Assembly: GCF_016889705.1 (NCBI RefSeq)
Contig: NZ_CP069526.1
Coordinates: 310,001 to 374,000 of the forward strand
Direction of reading: 5' to 3'
DNA from: Amycolatopsis sp. FDAARGOS 1241
Lineage (GTDB): Bacteria > Actinomycetota > Actinomycetes > Mycobacteriales > Pseudonocardiaceae
DNA length: 64,000 bases
The position numbers were made by a program, and so were the translations under genes. Of this stretch, positions 1-9,290 are shown one piece after another. Position 1 is the stretch's first letter. The number at the start of each line of letters is the position of its first letter. Under the pieces are notes generated by a model. It was not told the DNA's origin. It did not search any database and worked only from the letters and a program-made list of their open reading frames with translations.

Positions 1-753
<753 letters not shown>

Positions 754-970
754 GTAACAGCAGGCAACCTCCCACGATCGGCATGTTTCCGCAGGTCAGA
801 GGACCGTTATCTGCGCGTTTTCTGGCCGAGATATTTCACGGATCGTGAGGCTTGGGTCACGTCGATAAGGTGTCAACGGTCCATTCGTGCGTCGAATGAG
901 TGGCGCACCTTAAACCACTCAGTGCGAAGTCCGCCAGTGCAGGGGGAGTGGTTCCGGGAAAGCCTGGAAT

Positions 971-1029
971 ACGCCGTGAGCGAACTACTTCGGAGAGTAG
1001 GGATTAGCGAAAATGGCCGCTCACGGCGT
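971..1029. repeat. 12-bp inverted repeat with nested hairpin, moaD-rpf gap
   Basis: ACGCCGTGAGCG (971-982) and CGCTCACGGCGT (1018-1029) are perfectly complementary. The 35-nt interior holds a smaller stem (CTACT/AGTAG around TCGGAG). The remainder of the 462-1129 gap, apart from the riboswitch, the CRP site, a hairpin at 1081-1107 and this element, shows no gene. It may act as a second terminator of the moa transcript, a protein site, or a structured RNA; the sequence does not decide. Confidence 0.5.
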
Positions 1030-1080
1030 CTGGAGCGCTGTTTGCTATGGTCCGGACCAAATGGCGCGGGACGCCCGTTG

Positions 1081-1107
1081 CGGCGCCCAGTGAGGCGCTG
1101 AGCGCCG
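1081..1107 (-). terminator. Hairpin downstream of moaD
   Basis: CGGCGC (1081-1086) pairs with GCGCCG (1102-1107), with an inner CAG/CTG stem. It begins 23 bp after the moaD stop. There is no T-run, as is common for GC-rich actinobacterial terminators. Confidence 0.5.
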
Positions 1108-1129
1108 TCGGACGCGGTTCAGGCGCAGG

Positions 1130-1405
1130 TCACCCGCCGGCGAACGGCGGAAGAACGTCGAGTTGTGCACCGTCACTGAGCGTACGATTCTGATCACGGA
1201 CGGCGATCTCGTTCAGCAGGAAGCTCGCCGCGTCGAGGATGCGCGACAGCTGACCCGGATGCAGTTCGCGCACCACGCGGACGGCGTCCGCCACCGTGGC
1301 GCCCTCGGACAGCTTCAGCTTCTCCTCCTCGACGCCCGCCGCAGCGCGCGCCGAGGCGAAGTAGCGGACCAGCACGGTCATCGGTTCGAGGGACTGGGGT
1401 GCCAT
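1130..1405 (-). CDS. moaD: MoaD/ThiS-family molybdopterin synthase small subunit
   Basis: Ubiquitin-fold sulfur carrier of molybdopterin synthase: it is thiocarboxylated at its C-terminal glycine and, with MoaE, puts the dithiolene sulfurs into precursor Z. The protein is about 91 residues and ends in the diagnostic PPFAGG diglycine. TVLVRYFASARAAAG and the LNEIAV/DGAQLDVLPP stretch are typical of MoaD. The ATG at 1403-1405 sits one base after the moaA stop, so the pair is one operon; a later ATG at 1379-1381 is an alternative start. moaE, moaC and mog are not in the window and may lie to the left. Confidence 0.88.
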   Translation of the reverse strand: MAPQSLEPMTVLVRYFASARAAAGVEEEKLKLSEGATVADAVRVVRELHPGQLSRILDAASFLLNEIAVRDQNRTLSDGAQLDVLPPFAGG

Positions 1406-1406
1406 G

Positions 1407-2480
1407 TCATCCGCCGATCGCACTCATGGGCCGGATCGGCTGCGCGAACCCGGCTTCGTTGATCTCGTGGCCCGCGAGCTTGCCCCACATCGTGGCCCGC
1501 CACGCGTCCGCCACCTCTTCATCGCGCGCGCCGCCGCGCACGAGGGCACGCAGGTCCGTCTCGTCCTGGGAGAACAGACAGGAGCGCACAGCGCCGTCGG
1601 CCGTGAGCCGGGTGCGCTCGCACGCGGCGCAGAACGGCCTGGTCACCGACGCGATCACCCCGACGTCGCCGGGGCCGCCGTCCACCAGCCACCGTTCGGC
1701 CGGCGCGCCGCCGCGGGCGGCCGGGAACGGGGACAGGGTGAACTCCTCGCCCAGCATCGCGAGGATCTCTTCCGCGGTGATCATGTCGCGGCGGCTCCAG
1801 CCGTGCTGCGCGTCGAGTGGCATCTGCTCGATGAACCGCAGGTGGTAGCCCTCGGCGAGGCAGAACCGCAGCAGCGGGACGGCCTCGTGGTCGTTGAGCC
1901 CCCGCATCAGCACGGAGTTGACCTTCACCGGCGCCAGGCCGGCGTCGCGCGCGGCCGCCAGCCCCGCGAGCACGTGGGACAGCCGGTCGCGCCGGGCGAT
2001 CTTCTCGAACAGCTCGCGGTCGACGGTGTCGAGCGAGACGTTGATCCGGTCCAGCCCGGCCGCCGCGAGGGCGGGTGCGCGCTTGGCGAGCCCGATCCCG
2101 TTGGTGGTCATGGAAACCCGCGGTCGCGGCTCGAGTGCCGTGATGCGCGCCACGATGCCCTCGAGGCCCGGGCGCAGCAGCGGCTCGCCGCCGGTCAGGC
2201 GGATGTCCGTGACACCGAGTTGCTCGACGGCAATGCGCATCAGCCGCACCAGCTCGTCGTCGGTGAGCACCTGCTCGCCCGGCATCCAGTCGAGGCCCTC
2301 GGCGGGCATGCAGTACGTGCAGCGCAGGTTGCACCGGTCCGTGAGGGAAACCCGCAGGTCGGTGGCCACGCGGCCGAAGCTGTCGAGGAGTCCGGGGTGG
2401 TCTGGCCGGGGGCTTGCGGGTGCGCCTGAAGAACCTCGTGCACCGGCGACACGAGGAAACCCGAGATGTACTGCCGTCAT
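1407..2480 (-). CDS. moaA: GTP 3',8-cyclase MoaA (radical SAM)
   Basis: First enzyme of molybdenum cofactor synthesis; with MoaC it converts GTP to cyclic pyranopterin monophosphate. With the start at 2480 the protein has 357 residues. The radical SAM cluster motif CNLRCTYC gives Cys50, Cys54 and Cys57, and the second 4Fe-4S site is Cys284, Cys287 and Cys301 (CAACERTR...SC). TGGEPLLRP is the SAM-binding glycine motif, and the C-terminus keeps the essential GG dipeptide. An upstream start at 2531 would add 17 unconserved residues. Operon with moaD. The adjacent modABC operon supplies molybdate, so cofactor synthesis and metal uptake sit side by side. Confidence 0.93.
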   Translation of the reverse strand: MTAVHLGFPRVAGARGSSGAPASPRPDHPGLLDSFGRVATDLRVSLTDRCNLRCTYCMPAEGLDWMPGEQVLTDDELVRLMRIAVEQLGVTDIRLTGGEPLLRPGLEGIVARITALEPRPRVSMTTNGIGLAKRAPALAAAGLDRINVSLDTVDRELFEKIARRDRLSHVLAGLAAARDAGLAPVKVNSVLMRGLNDHEAVPLLRFCLAEGYHLRFIEQMPLDAQHGWSRRDMITAEEILAMLGEEFTLSPFPAARGGAPAERWLVDGGPGDVGVIASVTRPFCAACERTRLTADGAVRSCLFSQDETDLRALVRGGARDEEVADAWRATMWGKLAGHEINEAGFAQPIRPMSAIGG

Positions 2481-2908
2481 TACGCACAGCTTAACTCGCG
2501 AACGCCCGAATGCCGACTCCTGGGAATCCACGGACGAGCCGTTGAGACCGGCTTCGAAGCGCGGACCGTGACCGCATCGTCACCGCCCGCCGAGGCGTGC
2601 GGCGGGACCGTTCGCGCACTGGCGCGCCCGCGACTGCCCAGAAGCGACGCCGGCCGCGCCCGACCTCGCCCGATGTGCGGCGGAATACCAGGTTGCACGG
2701 GGTTTTGCGGCTGTCGCCGGACTGTCCACTCCGGCTGTGACGCGGGTCATCACCTCGGGCGATGACCGGTGTCCGGAGGTCTCCGCCCGGACGGTTCTCA
2801 CGAACGCGGGACAAACCCGGGCGTTATCAGAACGCAATACCCGAAGCGTTACGCAACAATTCGCGGTTCGCATGGCTTTTCCTCAACTGCGGCGATAATG
2901 TTCCGGCC
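2481..2908. other. Divergent control region between moaA and the mop/modABC operon
   Basis: No gene is visible in 428 bp. A 7-bp inverted repeat GGTCATC (2745-2751) / GATGACC (2761-2767) with 9-bp spacer, and a looser AACGC/GCGTT pair around 2830-2850, are candidate operators. A natural ligand for them would be the HTH-Mop protein encoded directly downstream. No Moco riboswitch was recognised. Confidence 0.45.
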
Positions 2909-3313
2909 ATGCCGCAATTTCGGTTGTCCGAGGCCGCCCGGCTCCTCGGCGTCAGCGACGACACCGTCCGGCGCTGGGTCCGGGCCGGTCAATTGACCGC
3001 GACCGACGACGCCGCCGGCCGGAAGGTCGTCGACGGTGCACAGCTCGCGGGGTTCGCCCGCGCACAGGCCGCCGGCCCCGACGACCCGTCGGCAGTCGGC
3101 CGCTCCGCCCGCAACCGCTTCGTGGGGCTCGTCACCGAAGTCACCGCCGATAAGGTGATGGCCCAGGTCGAGCTGCAGTGCGGGGCGCACCGAGTGGTGT
3201 CACTGATGAGTTCGGAAGCCGTCCGCGAGCTCGGGTTACGCCCGGGTGTGCTGGCGGTGGCCGTTGTCAAGGCGACCACCGTAGTGGTGGAGACCCCGGA
3301 AGGAACCAGATGA
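2909..3313 (+). CDS. HTH plus Mop (TOBE) molybdate-responsive regulator
   Basis: Protein of 134 residues combining an N-terminal MerR/excisionase-like helix-turn-helix (LSEAARLLGVSDDTVRRWVR, about 5-24) with a C-terminal Mop/TOBE domain (about 70-130: SARNRFVGLVTEV...) that binds molybdate or tungstate. This is a compact analogue of ModE. ATG at 2909. The stop codon overlaps the modA start (ATGA at 3310-3313), so it is the first gene of the mod operon and probably senses molybdate to control it. It could instead be a molybdenum-storage molbindin that has gained an HTH; the HTH argues for regulation. Confidence 0.85.
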   Translation: MPQFRLSEAARLLGVSDDTVRRWVRAGQLTATDDAAGRKVVDGAQLAGFARAQAAGPDDPSAVGRSARNRFVGLVTEVTADKVMAQVELQCGAHRVVSLMSSEAVRELGLRPGVLAVAVVKATTVVVETPEGTR

Positions 3314-4116
3314 AGAAACTCGCCATCGCCAGCGCCGTCGCGGCGGTAGCGGTTTTCGCCGGTGCGTGCGGCTCCGGCGACCAAGCCAGCACCAACTCGG
3401 GCTCCGGCAGCGCGTCGGCCCCGGCGCCCGCCAGTGCCACGGGCACGCTCACCGTGTTCGCGGCCGCTTCCCTGACCGAGTCGTTCAACGAGCTCGGCAA
3501 GCAGTTCGAGGCCGCGCACCCGGGTGTCACCGTGAAGTTCGACTACGAGGGCTCCTCAGCGCTCGTGCAGAAGCTCGACAACGGCGCCAAGGCCGACGTG
3601 TTCGCCTCGGCGGACCAGGCCAACATGGACAAGGCCGTGCAGGGCGGGGTGATCGACGGGCAGCCGACGGTCTTCGCCACCAACAAGCTGACGATCGCGG
3701 TCGCCAAGGGCAACCCGAAGGGCATCAAGGCGTTCTCCGACCTCACGAAGAGCGGCTTGTCCGTGGTCGTCTGCGCCCAGCAGGTGCCGTGCGGCTTGGC
3801 GACGAAGAATGTCGAGCAGAACACGGGCGTCACGCTGAAGCCCGCGAGCGAAGAGACCGACGTCAAGCAGGTGCTGGCGAAGGTGCAGTCGGGTGACGCC
3901 GACGCCGGGCTGGTGTACGTCACCGACGCGACGTCGGCGGCGGACAAGGTCGACAAGGTCGACTTCCCGGAGTCGAGCGGCGCGATCAACAGCTACCCGA
4001 TCGCCGTGGTGAAGGACGCCCCGCAGCCGGCGCTGGCGAAGGAGTTCACCGACTTCGTCAACGGCCCGCAGGGCAAGACCGAGCTGACCAAGATCGGGTT
4101 TGGCCCGGCTCAGTAG
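3310..4116 (+). CDS. modA: Molybdate-binding lipoprotein ModA
   Basis: Periplasm-side substrate-binding component of the molybdate ABC transporter, 268 residues. A lipoprotein signal peptide ends in FAGAC with lipidated Cys20, followed by a Ser/Gly/Ala linker. The mature domain starts TLTVFAAASLTESFNELG, the oxyanion-binding motif of ModA, and continues with EGSSALVQKL and GDADAGLVYVTDA. It overlaps the regulator by 4 bp and modB by 17 bp. Tungstate is a possible alternative substrate, but the link to moaA supports molybdate. Confidence 0.93.
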   Translation: MKKLAIASAVAAVAVFAGACGSGDQASTNSGSGSASAPAPASATGTLTVFAAASLTESFNELGKQFEAAHPGVTVKFDYEGSSALVQKLDNGAKADVFASADQANMDKAVQGGVIDGQPTVFATNKLTIAVAKGNPKGIKAFSDLTKSGLSVVVCAQQVPCGLATKNVEQNTGVTLKPASEETDVKQVLAKVQSGDADAGLVYVTDATSAADKVDKVDFPESSGAINSYPIAVVKDAPQPALAKEFTDFVNGPQGKTELTKIGFGPAQ

Positions 4117-4939
4117 GGGACAGCGGAGTGCGGCGGTAACCGACCAGCCGCCGCACTCGCGCGTCCCTGGTGTTCTCTGGTTCCCCGCCGTGGTGGCGCT
4201 CGCGCTCGTGGTGCTGCCCGTCGTCGGGCTGCTCGTGCGCTCGGACATCACCCGGTTCCCCTCGCTGCTCGTCTCGGCCTCGTCGCTGGCCGCGCTGAAG
4301 CTGTCGCTGATCACGGCACTGCTCTCGACGGCCGCGTGCGTGGTCCTCGGCGTGCCGCTGGCCATCGTCCTGGCCCGCTCCCGGCTGCCCGGCGTGCGGC
4401 TGCTGCGCTCGATCGTGCTGCTGCCGCTCGTGCTCCCGCCCGTGGTCGGTGGCCTCGCGCTGCTGTACCTGCTGGGCCGCAAGGGTTTTCTCGGCATCCT
4501 GATCAGCGCGCTGACCGGCCAGCAGATCCCGTTCACCACCACGGCGGTCGTGATCGCGCAGACCTTCGTCGCCATGCCGTTCCTGGTGGTGAGCCTCGAA
4601 GGCGCGCTGCGCGGCTCGGGGGACCGCTACGAGCAGGTCGCTTCGACGCTCGGCGCGCGCCCGTGGACGGTGTTCCGCCGCGTGACCGTGCCGCTGCTGC
4701 TGCCTGCGCTCGGGTCGGGGGTCGTCCTGAGCTTCGCCCGGGCACTGGGCGAGTTCGGCGCGACGATCACGTTCGCCGGTAGCCTCGAAGACGTCACGCG
4801 CACGCTGCCGCTGGAGGTCTACACGCAGGCCGAGGTGGACGTCGACAGCGCAGTGGCGCTCGCCTTGCTGCTCATCGTGGTGGCGATCGTGGTCATCGCG
4901 GTGGCGCGGCCCCGGTCGTTCGAAGGTGGTCTGCGGTGA
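4100..4939 (+). CDS. modB: Molybdate ABC transporter permease ModB
   Basis: Inner-membrane channel of the molybdate transporter, 279 residues from a TTG at 4100 that overlaps the end of modA; no better in-frame start precedes the first membrane helix. About six hydrophobic segments are present. The cytoplasmic EAA loop reads YEQVASTLGARPWTVFRRVTVP and is the contact for ModC. The stop overlaps the modC GTG. The unusual TTG and the 17-bp overlap suggest translation coupled to modA. Confidence 0.9.
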   Translation: MARLSRGQRSAAVTDQPPHSRVPGVLWFPAVVALALVVLPVVGLLVRSDITRFPSLLVSASSLAALKLSLITALLSTAACVVLGVPLAIVLARSRLPGVRLLRSIVLLPLVLPPVVGGLALLYLLGRKGFLGILISALTGQQIPFTTTAVVIAQTFVAMPFLVVSLEGALRGSGDRYEQVASTLGARPWTVFRRVTVPLLLPALGSGVVLSFARALGEFGATITFAGSLEDVTRTLPLEVYTQAEVDVDSAVALALLLIVVAIVVIAVARPRSFEGGLR

Positions 4940-6012
4940 CGCTCTCGGCCCGGATCGCGCTCACGCGCGGCACGTTCTCCCTCGACGTCGAGTTCACCGT
5001 GCCCGAGGGCACCGTCCTCGCGCTGCTCGGGCCGAACGGCTCCGGCAAGTCCACCGTGCTCGGCAGCCTCGCCGGCCTCGTCCCGGTGACCTCGGCCGAC
5101 ATCACGCTCGCCGGCCGGACGCTGGCGGGCGAGCGGGTGGACCTCGCGCCGCACGAGCGCGGCATCGGGCTGCTCTCGCAGGATGCGCTGCTGTTCCCGC
5201 ACCTGTCCGCTTTGGACAACGTCGGCTTCGCGCCGCGCGCGGCCGGGGCGAGCCGGGCGAAATCGCGTGAAGTGGCCCAGACGTGGCTGGCCGAAGTGGA
5301 CGCTTCGGCGTTCGCGCGCCGACGGCCCGGTCAGCTCTCGGGTGGCCAGCAGCAGCGCGTGGCGATCGCGCGGGCACTCGCGTCCGCGCCGTCGTTATTG
5401 CTGCTCGACGAGCCGTTCGCCGCGCTGGACGTGGACGCGGCGCCCGCGATCCGTGGCCTGCTGCGGCGCGTGCTGCGCGGCGGCCCGACGACCGTGCTGG
5501 TCACCCACGACCCGCTCGACGCGCTGGCGCTGGCCGACCACGTGGCCGTGATGTCCGGCGGGCGCATCGTCGAACGCGGGCCGACGCGCGACGTGCTGGC
5601 GGCGCCGCGCACGGCGTTCACGGCTCGGATCGCCGGCCTCAACCTGGTGGCCGGCGTCGCCGAGGCGGACGGGCTGCGCACGAAGTCCGGCGACCTCGTG
5701 TCGGGGCTGCTGTCGGAGGACGCCGTGGTGGGCGAAGCCGCGGTCGCGGTGTTCGAGCCCAGCGCGGTGGCCGTGTACCCGCACGACGGCGAGCACCGCG
5801 GCAGCCCGCGCAACACCGTCGAGGCGACGGTGGCGGCGCTCGAGCCGCACGGGCCCGTGATCCGGCTGCGCGTGACCGACGGCGGCTGGGGCGATGGTCT
5901 CAGCGCTGACCTGACGCCGGCGGCGGTCGCCGATCTGGAACTCGAACCGGGGTCGCCGGTGACGCTGTCGGTGAAGGCCGCGACCGTGGCCGTGCATCCG
6001 GCGCAGTCGTGA
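4936..6012 (+). CDS. modC: Molybdate ABC transporter ATPase ModC
   Basis: ATP-hydrolysing subunit of 358 residues, GTG start at 4936 overlapping modB by 4 bp. Walker A GPNGSGKST (32-40), Q-loop GLLSQDALLFP, signature LSGGQ (134-138), Walker B LLLLDEP (154-160) and H-loop His191 are all intact. The C-terminal third (about 230-358) looks like a Mop/TOBE regulatory domain, so both the ATPase and the first gene of the operon can sense oxyanion. Last gene of the operon; the next gene starts 108 bp later. Confidence 0.93.
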   Translation: MTLSARIALTRGTFSLDVEFTVPEGTVLALLGPNGSGKSTVLGSLAGLVPVTSADITLAGRTLAGERVDLAPHERGIGLLSQDALLFPHLSALDNVGFAPRAAGASRAKSREVAQTWLAEVDASAFARRRPGQLSGGQQQRVAIARALASAPSLLLLDEPFAALDVDAAPAIRGLLRRVLRGGPTTVLVTHDPLDALALADHVAVMSGGRIVERGPTRDVLAAPRTAFTARIAGLNLVAGVAEADGLRTKSGDLVSGLLSEDAVVGEAAVAVFEPSAVAVYPHDGEHRGSPRNTVEATVAALEPHGPVIRLRVTDGGWGDGLSADLTPAAVADLELEPGSPVTLSVKAATVAVHPAQS

Positions 6013-6120
6013 CGGAGGCGTTGCGCCGCAAGGAGAATCCCAGGATTCGGGCAGTTTTGCCGGCTCCCCGTGATACCGTTCGGACTCGATCAAGAACCTG
6101 CGTGGAAGAGGACGGCGACG

Positions 6121-6915
6121 GTGACCGAAGGCCGCTGGAACTACCTGAGCGACATGGACGGTGTCCTTGTTCGCGAGGAGCACCTCGTACCGCGCGCGGA
6201 CGAGTTCCTCGCCGAACTACGCGACAACGGCATCGGTTTCCTGGTGCTCACGAACAACTCGATCTACACCCCGCGTGACCTGCGGGCCCGGCTGCTGCGC
6301 ACCGGGCTCGACATCCCCGAGGAGTCGATCTGGACCTCGGCGCTGGCGACCGCGCAGTTCCTCGACTCGCAGCGCCCGGGCGGCACGGCGTTCGTGATCG
6401 GCGAGGCGGGCCTGACCACCGCGTTGCACGAGGTCGGTTACGTGCTGACCGAACGCGACCCGGATTACGTGGTACTGGGCGAGACGCGCACATACAGCTT
6501 CAGCTCCATCACCAACGCGATCCGGCTGATCGAGCGCGGCGCGAAGTTCATCGCCACCAACCCGGACGCGACCGGGCCGAGCAACGAGGGCTCGCTGCCG
6601 GCGACCGGGTCGGTCGCGGCGCTGATCGAACGCGCGACCGGGCGTTCGCCGTACTACGTGGGCAAGCCAAACCCGCTGATGATGCGCTCGGCGCTGCGCC
6701 GGCTGGGGGCGCACTCGGAGTCGACGCTGATGATCGGCGACCGCATGGACACCGACGTGCACGCGGGCCTCGAAGCGGGGCTGCAGTCGGTCCTCGTCCT
6801 GTCGGGGATTTCCACTCCGGAGTCGGCCGAACGCTATCCGTACCGGCCGACGATGGTGATCGACTCCGTCGCGGACCTGATCGGGCGAACCCTGGACCCG
6901 TTCGGAGAAGGCTGA
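6121..6915 (+). CDS. HAD-IIA family phosphatase (NagD-like)
   Basis: Protein of 264 residues from a GTG at 6121 with a GAAGAGG box about 11 bp upstream. The HAD motif I SDMDGVLV contains nucleophile Asp11 and Asp13; motif II is LTNNS (about 43-47), and the late [13 protein letters not shown] binds magnesium. The cap type matches NagD/PNPase-like enzymes that act on sugar or nucleotide monophosphates. The substrate cannot be read from sequence. It is followed by another phosphatase at 6953, possibly cotranscribed. Confidence 0.85.
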   Translation: MTEGRWNYLSDMDGVLVREEHLVPRADEFLAELRDNGIGFLVLTNNSIYTPRDLRARLLRTGLDIPEESIWTSALATAQFLDSQRPGGTAFVIGEAGLTTALHEVGYVLTERDPDYVVLGETRTYSFSSITNAIRLIERGAKFIATNPDATGPSNEGSLPATGSVAALIERATGRSPYYVGKPNPLMMRSALRRLGAHSESTLMIGDRMDTDVHAGLEAGLQSVLVLSGISTPESAERYPYRPTMVIDSVADLIGRTLDPFGEG

Positions 6916-6952
6916 CCGGTACGGGCGGCGGAGCAGGGCCTATCGTCGAACG

Positions 6953-7747
6953 ATGAGCGTGTATGTGGTGGGCGACGTCCACGGGCACCGAGACGCCCTG
7001 GCCGACGCCCTGCGCGCCGAGGGGCTGGTCGACGGCGACGACAAGTGGAGCGGCGCCGAAGACCAGGTGTGGTTCCTCGGCGACTTCGTGGACCGCGGCC
7101 CCGACGGGGTGGGCGTGATCGACTTCGTGCGTTCGCTGCAGGAGCAGGCGCCGGAGGCCGGCGGATCCGTGCAGATGCTGCTGGGGAACCACGAGATCCT
7201 GCTCCTGGGGATGTACCACTTCGGCGACCGCCAGGTGCCGTCGGACTTCGGGCCACGCAGCTTCGCGCGCAGCTGGGAGATCAACGGCGGCCTGCTGTCC
7301 GACCAGGACCGGCTCACGCCGGAGCACATCGAGTGGCTCTCGGCGCGTCCGGTGGTTTCGCTCGTCGACGACCACCTGCTGATGCACTCCGACACGCTCG
7401 AGTACCTGGATTGGGGCGCCGACCTCGACTCGATCAACTCGGCCGTGCAGGAGATCCTGACGGGCAACGACATCGAGGCCTTCTGGGAGGTCTGGCGGCG
7501 GATGACCACGCGGTACGCCTTCCGCGGCCCCGCGGGGGAGGACAACGCGCGGCAGCTGATGGACGCCCTCGGTGGTTCGCGGATCGTCCACGGGCACAGC
7601 GTGATCGCCGACCAGCTGGGGATCCACCCGGCTCAGATCGAGGGGCCGTACCTGTACGCCGGCGGCAAGGCGCTGGGGATCGACGGCGGGTTGTTCGTCG
7701 GCGGGCCGTGCTTGGTGGTGGAGCTGCCGTTCGTGCCGGAGCCCTAA
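6953..7747 (+). CDS. Calcineurin-like metallophosphoesterase
   Basis: Protein of 264 residues of the PPP-like phosphoesterase fold. The metal motifs occur in order: GDVHG (7-11), GDFVDRGPDG (about 43-52), GNHE (about 82-85) and HGHSV near 216. These bind two metals for phosphoester hydrolysis, as in bacterial serine/threonine or ApaH-like phosphatases. Its stop codon overlaps by two bases the stop of the convergent YccF gene. Substrate unknown. Confidence 0.85.
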   Translation: MSVYVVGDVHGHRDALADALRAEGLVDGDDKWSGAEDQVWFLGDFVDRGPDGVGVIDFVRSLQEQAPEAGGSVQMLLGNHEILLLGMYHFGDRQVPSDFGPRSFARSWEINGGLLSDQDRLTPEHIEWLSARPVVSLVDDHLLMHSDTLEYLDWGADLDSINSAVQEILTGNDIEAFWEVWRRMTTRYAFRGPAGEDNARQLMDALGGSRIVHGHSVIADQLGIHPAQIEGPYLYAGGKALGIDGGLFVGGPCLVVELPFVPEP

Positions 7748-8127
7748 CGCATTTCCGGCGCCGGCACGATCTCCTTGCCCAGCGGCATGAGGGAGATCGG
7801 GATCAGCTTGAAGTTCGCCAGGCCCAGCGGGATGCCGATGATGGTGATGCACAGCAGCACGCCCGTGATCACGTGCCCGATCGCCAGCCACAACCCGGCG
7901 AAGATGAACCAGATGATGTTCCCGAGGACGGAGCCGACCCCCGCGTCGCGCCGGTCGACGATCGTCCGGCCGAACGGCCACAACGCGTAGTTCGCGATCC
8001 GGAAGCTCGCCAGACCGAACGGGATCGTGATGATCAGGATGCAGCAGATGATGCCCGCGACGAGGTAGCCGACGGCCATCCAGAAGCCGCAGAGCACGAG
8101 CCAGATGATGTTCAGCAGCAGGCGCAT
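7744..8127 (-). CDS. YccF-family inner membrane protein
   Basis: Small membrane protein of 127 residues with two related halves, each a hydrophobic pair (NIIWLVLCGFWMAVGYLVAG and NIIWFIFAGLWLAIGHVITG) followed by IPFG/IPLG and LMPLGKEIV. This duplicated pattern defines the YccF family, of unknown function. Its start overlaps the stop of the PhzF-like gene by one base (TGATG), so the two are cotranscribed. A similar protein lies between moaA2 and cspB in M. tuberculosis. Confidence 0.85.
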   Translation of the reverse strand: MRLLLNIIWLVLCGFWMAVGYLVAGIICCILIITIPFGLASFRIANYALWPFGRTIVDRRDAGVGSVLGNIIWFIFAGLWLAIGHVITGVLLCITIIGIPLGLANFKLIPISLMPLGKEIVPAPEMR

Positions 8128-8879
8128 CAGACGTGCAGCTCCCCACTCACCACCGTGACCGCGCGGCCACTGATGTGCACGCGGTCGTTGTCCAGTTCCG
8201 TGGTGACGACCCCGCCCCGCTGCGACACCTGAGCCGCGGTCAGGTTCGTCTTCCCGAGCTTGCGGCCCCAGTACGGCGCCAGGGCGCAGTGCGCCGACCC
8301 CGTCACCGGATCCTCGTCCACCCCGACCCCGGGCCCGAAGAACCGGCTGACGAAGTCGTATTCGGTGGCTCGCGCCGTGATGATCAGGCGGCCGGTCCAG
8401 GTGTTCCTGAGCTGCTCGAGGTCCGGCTCCGCCTTGCGGACGTCCTCTTCGCCCGGCAGCTCCACGAACAGGTTCTCCTTGGCGCGGCCGACATACGAGG
8501 TGTCGCCGGCGAAGAGGTGGCCGACGTCCTCCCCGGTCTCGTGCGGCTCGTCCGCAGGGAAATCCATGCGGATCCAGCCGTCCTCGTTCTTGCTGCAGGT
8601 GAGGATGCCGCTGCGGGTCTCGTACGTCTGCGTCCCGCCGAGCACCTGCGTCGCCGCGATGGTCGCGTGGCCGCACAGGTCCACCTCGGTGGTGGGGGTG
8701 AACCAGCGGAGTTCGGTGGTGTCGTGCCCGGGCTTCACGAACGCCGTCTCGGAGTGCTTCATCTCCGCCGCCACCTGCTGCATCCAGCCGTCCTCGACCG
8801 GCCGCTCGAGGACGACCACCCCGGCCGGATTCCCGGCGAACGCCTGGTCGGTGAACGCATCGACCACGTAGAACCGCAT
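8127..8879 (-). CDS. PhzF-family isomerase/epimerase
   Basis: Protein of 250 residues with the diaminopimelate-epimerase-like fold of PhzF. The N-terminus MRFYVVDAFTDQAFAGNPAG and the HSETAFV motif with Glu44 (the general acid/base of PhzF) are visible; LCGHATIAAT and GVGVDEDPVTGSAHCALAPYW are the other hallmarks. No phenazine genes are near, so it is probably a general metabolic isomerase rather than a phenazine enzyme. First gene of a two-gene unit with YccF. Confidence 0.88.
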   Translation of the reverse strand: MRFYVVDAFTDQAFAGNPAGVVVLERPVEDGWMQQVAAEMKHSETAFVKPGHDTTELRWFTPTTEVDLCGHATIAATQVLGGTQTYETRSGILTCSKNEDGWIRMDFPADEPHETGEDVGHLFAGDTSYVGRAKENLFVELPGEEDVRKAEPDLEQLRNTWTGRLIITARATEYDFVSRFFGPGVGVDEDPVTGSAHCALAPYWGRKLGKTNLTAAQVSQRGGVVTTELDNDRVHISGRAVTVVSGELHV

Positions 8880-9002
8880 GTACGTAACGTTACCGGTGGT
8901 GGTCGGGGGAGAGGGTCAGGGATTTCCCCTGGAGTTTTGTGGCGGGTTTGTCGACTTTTCTGCGGGCCCGTGCTCGCCGGGATCCTTCAGGGCTGCCTGG
9001 GT

Positions 9003-9219
9003 TGTTCGGCGTGCGAGCAAGCCCGGTTCCTTTGGCGTCGCCTGACCTGGTGCTGGCGCGACTTGTGTGAACACGCCGTCACCGCGGCCCGTCTTCGGTG
9101 CCTGAACAACCCCGAACACGGTGCGGCGCTGCCCACGTCGTGCATCCGCATTCGGTGGGTGAACGGCACTACCCGGCACCGCGCTCACCGGTGTTCGGCG
9201 TGCGAGCAAGCCTGGTTCC
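9003..9219. repeat. Pair of 28-bp direct repeats in the PhzF upstream region (8880-9290)
   Basis: TGTTCGGCGTGCGAGCAAGC begins both copies, at 9003-9030 and 9192-9219; the full 28-bp units differ at one base. Between them are a near-perfect CCGAACACGGTG / CACCGGTGTTCGG inverted pair. The 410-bp gap has no convincing gene. The repeats may be part of a dispersed genomic element. On the minus strand each copy would read EPGLLARRT, but codon use does not support a real protein. Confidence 0.6.
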
Positions 9220-9290
9220 GCTTCGGTGGCCTCGCCCTCAGAGCCGGTGGGCAACGCGGCGTCACCCCGCAGGTGACGCCGCGCCCTCGC

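Noticed and set aside
8127..8879. Phenazine biosynthesis gene
   Set aside because: PhzF-like fold alone does not imply phenazines; no other phz genes are in the window.
8916..9254. Minus-strand 112-codon frame with repeated EPGLLARRT
   Set aside because: The repeat comes from the 28-bp DNA repeats, and there is no ribosome site or family.
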